This document shows, one piece after another, positions 49,828-53,847 of a stretch of 53,847 nucleotides of DNA (position 1 is the stretch's first letter; each line of letters opens with the position of its first letter). The notes below the pieces were generated by a model, which was not told the origin of the DNA, made no database searches, and saw only the letters and a program-made list of their open reading frames with translations. The stretch is taken from assembly GCA_003138355.1 (NCBI GenBank), contig PLFX01000043.1:1-53847 (forward strand). Reading direction: 5' to 3'. The stretch is from Solirubrobacterales bacterium (lineage in GTDB: Bacteria; Actinomycetota; Thermoleophilia; Solirubrobacterales; Solirubrobacteraceae). Position numbers and translations under genes: made by a program.

Positions 49828-50904
49828 CTACTGGATGAGCTCGGTCAGAGCGGCGAGGAAGCGGGCGTTCTCTCGCGGCGTGCCGCAGGAGACGCGCAGC
49901 GCGCCCGGCCGCCCGAGGGCCGACCCCGCGCGGACCATGACGCGACGCTCCGCGAGACCGGCGACGACCTCGAGATCGTCGCGCCCCAGGTCGAACCAGA
50001 CGAAATTGGTCTCCGAGGCGGCCGTGCGCAGGCCAAGGTCGAGCAGGCTCGCCTTCAGCTCGGCGCGCGCCGCGTGGGCGGCCTCGACGCGGCGCGCGAC
50101 CTCCTCGGGATGGCGCAGCGCCTCGACCGCCGCCGCCTGGGCTGCCGCGTTGGCGAAGAACGGCTGGCGGATCAGCTTGAGCGCCTGCGGGAGCTCGGGC
50201 GAGCCGCACAGCGCGAAGCCGACGCGCAGCCCGCAGAGGCCGTAGACCTTGGAGAACGTTCGCAGCAGGACGAGCTGGGGGTGGCGCCGCAGCAGCGCCA
50301 GCGTCGCGTCCGGCGTATCGAGCGAATTGAACTCGCAGTAGGCCTCGTCGATCATCACGCAGACACGCTCGGGTAGCGCGTCGACGAACGCCGCGAGCGC
50401 GTCGAAGCGCACGGCTGTGCTCGTCGGGTTGTTCGGGTTGCAGATGATCAAAAGGCGCGTCTTCGCGGTGACCGCGGCGGCGAGCGCGTCGAGGTCGTGG
50501 CGCTCGTCCGCGTCGAGCGGCACGGTGACCGCGGTCGCGCCCGAGATCGCCTCGAGCTGCGGGTATACGGAGAACGAGGGCCAGGCGTAGACGAGCTCCG
50601 TACCCGGTTCGAGCAGCGCCAGGCCGGCCGCGAGCAACACGTCGCAGGAGCCGTTGCCGACGGTGATCTGGTCTGCCGGCACGGAGTAGCGGGCGGAGAG
50701 CGCCGCGCGCAAGGCGACACTGTTGGGGTCCGGGTAGCGGTTCGCGCCGGCGGCTGCGGCACTCGCGGCGGCGACCACCTCGGGCAGCGGTGGGTACGGT
50801 GACTCGTTGCTCTCGAGCAGGACGAGCGGACCGGTCTGCGCGTAGCCCGACCCCGCAGGGTAGACCGGGATGCGCTTGACGGCAGAGGCGAACTGGAGCG
50901 CCAC
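49828..50904 (-). CDS. hisC: Histidinol-phosphate/aromatic aminotransferase
   Basis: PLP-dependent class I/II aminotransferase of 358 residues. Blocks: LESNESPYPPLPEV, NRYPDPNSVALRAALS, VGNGSCDVLLAAG, ICNPNNPTSTAVRF, IDEAYCEF and the PLP-lysine motif LLRTFSKVYGLCGLRVGFALC. HisC enzymes make histidinol phosphate, and many also transaminate aromatic keto acids; its position beside aroH suggests the aromatic role here (inference). GTG start at 50904. The aroH stop is 4 nt upstream. No other his gene is in the window. Confidence 0.88.
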   Translation of the reverse strand: MALQFASAVKRIPVYPAGSGYAQTGPLVLLESNESPYPPLPEVVAAASAAAAGANRYPDPNSVALRAALSARYSVPADQITVGNGSCDVLLAAGLALLEPGTELVYAWPSFSVYPQLEAISGATAVTVPLDADERHDLDALAAAVTAKTRLLIICNPNNPTSTAVRFDALAAFVDALPERVCVMIDEAYCEFNSLDTPDATLALLRRHPQLVLLRTFSKVYGLCGLRVGFALCGSPELPQALKLIRQPFFANAAAQAAAVEALRHPEEVARRVEAAHAARAELKASLLDLGLRTAASETNFVWFDLGRDDLEVVAGLAERRVMVRAGSALGRPGALRVSCGTPRENARFLAALTELIQ

Positions 50905-50908
50905 GGGC

Positions 50909-51292
50909 CTATTGTGCCGCGTCGAGGTCCTCGCGCAGGCTGCGTGCCTCACCGAGGTAGACGTGGCGCGCGCGGTGATCGGCCGGCGCGTAGTGGTGCA
51001 TGAGGACGCGGATCACCGACTGGAGCGCGCCGGGCACGTCGATCTCGCGCGCGCACAGCAGCGGCACGCCGTCGAGTCCGAGCCTGCGCGCGGCGACCGC
51101 CGGAAAGGCCGCGTCGAGATCCGCAGTGACCGTGAAGATGCAGCTGACGATCCGCTGCGGCTCGAGATCGTTGCGCTCGATCAGCTCGCGCATCAGGCTC
51201 GCGGTCGCCTCGAGGATCGCCGGCTCGCTGTTCGCGGCGACGCTCGTCGCGCCGCGCAGCGCGAACAATCGCTCGTCAGAAGAAACGCTCAT
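50909..51292 (-). CDS. aroH: Chorismate mutase, AroH class
   Basis: Converts chorismate to prephenate, the branch to Phe and Tyr. The 127 residues match the monofunctional trimeric AroH type: LFALRGATSVAANSEPAILEATASLMRELIERNDL, RIVSCIFTVTADLDAAFPAVAARRLG, VPLLCAREIDVPGALQSVIRVLMH and HVYLGEARSLRED. The ATG at 51290-51292 gives the typical length. It is the first gene of aroH-hisC, divergent from the aldo/keto reductase across 24 nt. Confidence 0.96.
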   Translation of the reverse strand: MSVSSDERLFALRGATSVAANSEPAILEATASLMRELIERNDLEPQRIVSCIFTVTADLDAAFPAVAARRLGLDGVPLLCAREIDVPGALQSVIRVLMHHYAPADHRARHVYLGEARSLREDLDAAQ

Positions 51293-51316
51293 CGCTGGCA
51301 GAGTAGTTTCTCGGGC

Positions 51317-52171
51317 GTGCCGCCAACAGCTCGACTTCGAGATGGGCGTGAGCTGCCGCTCATCGGCCTCGGCGTTTGGGAGATCCCCGACGGCGAGCCG
51401 ACGATCGACGCGGTTCGCTGGTCGCTCGAGGCCGGCTACCGCCACATCGACACGGCGCGGCTCTACGCCAACGAGCGCAGCGTCGGCGAGGGCGTGCGGC
51501 GCAGCGGCATTCCGCGCGAGGAGGTCTGGATCACGACCAAGCTGCGGCCGGCCGATTTCCCGCGCGCCGAGCGCGCGCTCGCGCGGAGCGTCCGTGAGCT
51601 CGGCTTCGAGTACGTCGACCTCTACCTGGTGCATTGGCCGGTACCGGGCACGGTGAAGCGGACGTGGAAGGCGATGGAGCGTCTGTGCGAGAGCGGCATC
51701 GCACGCACGATCGGGGTCAGCAACTACTCGCCCGCCCAGCTGCGCGCCGTGCTCGACGTCGCGAGCATTCCGCCGGCCGTCAACCAGGTCAAGTTCTCGC
51801 CGTTCGGCTTCGACGAGACCAACCTCGAGTTCTGCGCACGCCACGAGATCGTCGTCGAGGCCTACAGCCCGCTGACCCGCGGGCGCCGGCTCGCGGACGC
51901 GCGCGTGGGCGAGCTCGCCGCGCGCTACGAGCGCTCGCCGGCGCAGGTGCTGCTCCGCTGGGCGCTCCAGAAGGGGACCGTTGTGCTGCCGAAGTCCGCG
52001 AACCGCGAGCGGATCGCGGAGAACATCGCGGTCTTCGAGTTCGAGCTCTCCCCCGCGGACATGCAGGCGCTCGACGCGCTCAACGCGCAACCGCACCGGG
52101 CGCTCGAGGCGCGTATCCCCCGCCGCCGCGCGAACCAGGATCCTGGCGCAGGCGCCGCGCGCGAGGAGTGA
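51317..52171 (+). CDS. Aldo/keto reductase
   Basis: NADPH-dependent oxidoreductase of 284 residues with a TIM barrel. The catalytic tetrad is visible: Asp and Tyr in RHIDTARLYANER, Lys in WITTKLR, His in LYLVHWPVPG. Later signatures are GIARTIGVSNYSPAQL and VLPKSANRERIAENIAVFEFELS. GTG start at 51317 is the only good start before VPPTARLRDGRELPLIGLG. The substrate is unknown (2,5-diketogluconate-reductase-like family). Its stop and the RluB stop are adjacent on opposite strands. Confidence 0.9.
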   Translation: MPPTARLRDGRELPLIGLGVWEIPDGEPTIDAVRWSLEAGYRHIDTARLYANERSVGEGVRRSGIPREEVWITTKLRPADFPRAERALARSVRELGFEYVDLYLVHWPVPGTVKRTWKAMERLCESGIARTIGVSNYSPAQLRAVLDVASIPPAVNQVKFSPFGFDETNLEFCARHEIVVEAYSPLTRGRRLADARVGELAARYERSPAQVLLRWALQKGTVVLPKSANRERIAENIAVFEFELSPADMQALDALNAQPHRALEARIPRRRANQDPGAGAAREE

Positions 52172-52873
52172 CTACCGTCGCGCCTGGGCGCGCAGCGCCG
52201 CGAGCTCGTCGTCGGTGAGCCGGCGATAGGCGCCCGGCGCCAGGTCGCCCAGCTCGAGCGAACCGAAGCGCGTCCGCTCGAGCGCGCTGACCGGGTGACC
52301 GACCGCTTCGCACATCCGCCTGACCTGGCGCTTTCTTCCTTCGCGCAGCTCGATCTCGATGACCTGCGGCGCGAGCAGCCGCGCGCGCGCCGGCGCCGTG
52401 CGGCCGTCGTCGAGCTCGATCCCCTCACGCAGCGCGACGAGCGCCGCGCGCTTGACCGGACCACCGCCGACCGTCGCCCGGTAGGTCTTCGAAACCTCGT
52501 AACGCGGGTGCAGGAGGAGGTTCGCGAGCTCGCCGTCGTTCGTCAAGAGGATCAGCCCCGTCGTCTGCGCGTCGAGGCGCCCGACCGGGTAAAGCCGGCG
52601 CGAATCGCGCTCGATCAGCTCGACGACCGTCCGCCGCCCGTGGCTGTCGCGGGCCGTCGATACGACGCCGAGCGGCTTGTTGAGCGCGTAGACGACCGGC
52701 TCCTCTGGCCCGGCGATCACGCTGCCGTCGAGCTCGACGCGTTGGGCATCGATCTCGCGGGCCGGGTCGCGTTCGATCTGGCCGTCGACGCGCACGCGTC
52801 CTGCGCGCACGATCTCGGCCGCCGCGCGCCGCGAAGCGACACCGGCGCGCGCCAGATACTTGGCGAGACGCAT
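52172..52873 (-). CDS. rRNA pseudouridine synthase, RsuA/RluB family
   Basis: 233 residues. N-terminal S4 RNA-binding domain (about 1-60: MRLAKYLARAGVASRRAAAEIVRAGRVRVDGQ), then the synthase domain with the catalytic Asp in VGRLDAQTTGLILLTNDGELANLLLHP and LREGRKRQVRRMCEAVGHPV. In Gram-positive bacteria this type modifies 23S rRNA (RluB-like) but RsuA-like specificity cannot be excluded, so no symbol is given. The start lies only 20 nt from the divergent rlmN start. Confidence 0.93.
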   Translation of the reverse strand: MRLAKYLARAGVASRRAAAEIVRAGRVRVDGQIERDPAREIDAQRVELDGSVIAGPEEPVVYALNKPLGVVSTARDSHGRRTVVELIERDSRRLYPVGRLDAQTTGLILLTNDGELANLLLHPRYEVSKTYRATVGGGPVKRAALVALREGIELDDGRTAPARARLLAPQVIEIELREGRKRQVRRMCEAVGHPVSALERTRFGSLELGDLAPGAYRRLTDDELAALRAQARR

Positions 52874-52893
52874 CCGCTTGCAACCATAGGCGG

Positions 52894-53847
52894 ATGGACC
52901 TCGAGTTGCTGAACCGGACGCTGAGTGAGATCGGCGAGCCCCACTACCGCAATCGGCAGGTGTGGGCGTGGCTTGCGCGCGGAGCTGACTCCTATGGGGC
53001 GATGAGCGATCTGCCGGCGGCGCTGCGCGCGCGGCTTGCCGAGCAGGTACCGCTCTCGACCCTGGTTCTCGAGCGCGAGGAGCGCGCACGAGACGGGACG
53101 GTGAAGGCGCTGCTGCGCACCGCGGAGCGTCACGCGGTCGAGTCGGTGCTGATGCGCTATGTCGACGGCCGCCGATCGCTGTGCATCTCGTCGCAGTCGG
53201 GCTGCCCGCTTACCTGCACGTTCTGCGCCACCGGGCGGATGCGCTTCGCGCACAACCTGACGCGCGATGAGATCGTCGACCAGGCACTGCACTTCCGCCG
53301 CATGGGGCCGGTTGATCACGCCGTGTTCATGGGCATGGGCGAGCCGATGCTGAACCTCGACGCCGTGCTCAGCGCGTGCGAGCTTCTGCCGGCACTCGGA
53401 ATAACGTCACGGCGGACCGCCATCTCGACCGTCGGGTGGATCCCGGGGATCGAGCGACTGACCGCCTCGGGTGTTCCGGTGCGCCTTGCGCTTTCGCTTC
53501 ACGCGCCGGAGGACGCGCTGCGCAGCGAGCTGATGCCCGTCAACGAGCGCTACCCGCTCGACGACGTGCTCGCGGCGTGCCGGGCGCACTGGGCCGCGAC
53601 GCGACGGCGCGTGTTCATCGAGTATGTGATGCTCGCCGGCGTCAACGACCGCTACGAACAGGCGCTCGCGCTCGCCCGGCTGCTTTCCCCGCGCGAGGCC
53701 TTCAAGGTGAACCTGATCCCCTACAACCCGACCGACTCGCCCTACGAAGGCTCGAGCCGCCAGGCGATCGCGGCGTTCCGCTCCGTGATCGAGGGTATGG
53801 GGGTGCGCGTGACCGTACGCCTGACGCGGGGGCGAGACATCGCGGCG
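52894..53847 (+). CDS. rlmN: 23S rRNA/tRNA adenine-C2 methyltransferase RlmN (3' end cut by window edge)
   Basis: Radical-SAM enzyme that methylates A2503 of 23S rRNA and A37 of some tRNAs. The 318 visible residues run in frame to the right edge without a stop. The radical-SAM cluster CxxxCxxC is Cys104, Cys108, Cys111 in SSQSGCPLTCTFCATGRMRF. Further blocks are VFMGMGEPMLNLD, TSRRTAISTVGWIPGI, LALSLHAPEDALRSELMPVN and KVNLIPYNPT. The second catalytic Cys near the C-terminus is beyond the window. The ATG at 52894 follows closely on the divergent rluB-type start. Confidence 0.95.
   Translation, partial: MDLELLNRTLSEIGEPHYRNRQVWAWLARGADSYGAMSDLPAALRARLAEQVPLSTLVLEREERARDGTVKALLRTAERHAVESVLMRYVDGRRSLCISSQSGCPLTCTFCATGRMRFAHNLTRDEIVDQALHFRRMGPVDHAVFMGMGEPMLNLDAVLSACELLPALGITSRRTAISTVGWIPGIERLTASGVPVRLALSLHAPEDALRSELMPVNERYPLDDVLAACRAHWAATRRRVFIEYVMLAGVNDRYEQALALARLLSPREAFKVNLIPYNPTDSPYEGSSRQAIAAFRSVIEGMGVRVTVRLTRGRDIAA

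Overview
The window is a high-GC (roughly 70%) bacterial chromosome segment from an actinobacterium. The order of the housekeeping genes follows Actinomycetota: rpsP-KH-rimM-trmD-rplS-lepB-rnhB, ffh/ftsY/smc/rnc, coaD-rsmD-recG, rpmB-fakA, metK-priA-def-fmt-rsmB-rpe, and ribD-ribE-ribBA-ribH. A deep-branching class such as Thermoleophilia (Solirubrobacter/Conexibacter-like) is my inference from protein style; no rRNA is present to confirm it. Almost everything is on the minus strand. I see no tRNA, rRNA, CRISPR array, insertion sequence or phage gene.

Layout (plus-strand coordinates; minus-strand genes are transcribed leftwards). 1-7204: partial rnhB, lepB, a 65-residue membrane protein, an ECF sigma factor, rplS, trmD, rimM, a KH protein, rpsP, ffh and an SPFH/NfeD pair. 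7248-16573: ftsY, smc, rnc, acpP, plsX, rpmF, a DUF177 protein, an acyl-CoA synthetase-like enzyme and a SepIVA-like coiled-coil protein. 16638-21746: coaD, rsmD, recG, fakA, rpmB. 21937-24150 (plus): an MMPL/RND exporter. 24147-27715: a complete riboflavin operon. 27747-34350: a glycan cassette with two polytopic GT-C-like enzymes on minus, and a GT2 transferase, a methyltransferase and a flippase on plus. It sits between ribD and rpe, genes that are neighbours in many actinobacteria. 34869-42967: rpe, a small zinc-ribbon protein, rsmB, fmt, def, priA, an EamA transporter and metK. 43009-48408: der, cmk, aroA, tyrA and aroF. 48847-52873: an alpha/beta hydrolase, hisC, aroH, an aldo/keto reductase and an RluB-type pseudouridine synthase, followed by partial rlmN to the right edge.

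How the genes work together. The window joins translation (ribosomal proteins, tRNA/rRNA modification, Met-tRNA formylation and deformylation), protein targeting (Ffh, FtsY, LepB), chromosome maintenance (SMC, RecG, PriA), lipid/CoA/ACP supply, flavin synthesis and aromatic amino acid synthesis. AroF makes DAHP, AroA makes EPSP, AroH makes prephenate, TyrA commits it to tyrosine, and HisC may transaminate aromatic as well as histidine intermediates.

The most interesting signal is an unannotated 29-codon ORF (48541-48630) upstream of aroF and on its strand. It ends in a cluster of Tyr, Trp and Phe codons (YAYYAWSWRFS) and is followed by about 130 nt able to form several hairpins. This has the form of a ribosome-mediated attenuator that senses all three aromatic amino acids. 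Other notable signals are an in-frame 81-bp tandem duplication that copies the ribE-stop/ribBA-start junction, perfect 18-bp and 14-bp hairpins inside cmk and aroA, twin terminator hairpins with an identical 27-nt core after hisC, and an ECF sigma gene coupled to a tiny membrane protein where an anti-sigma factor would be expected.
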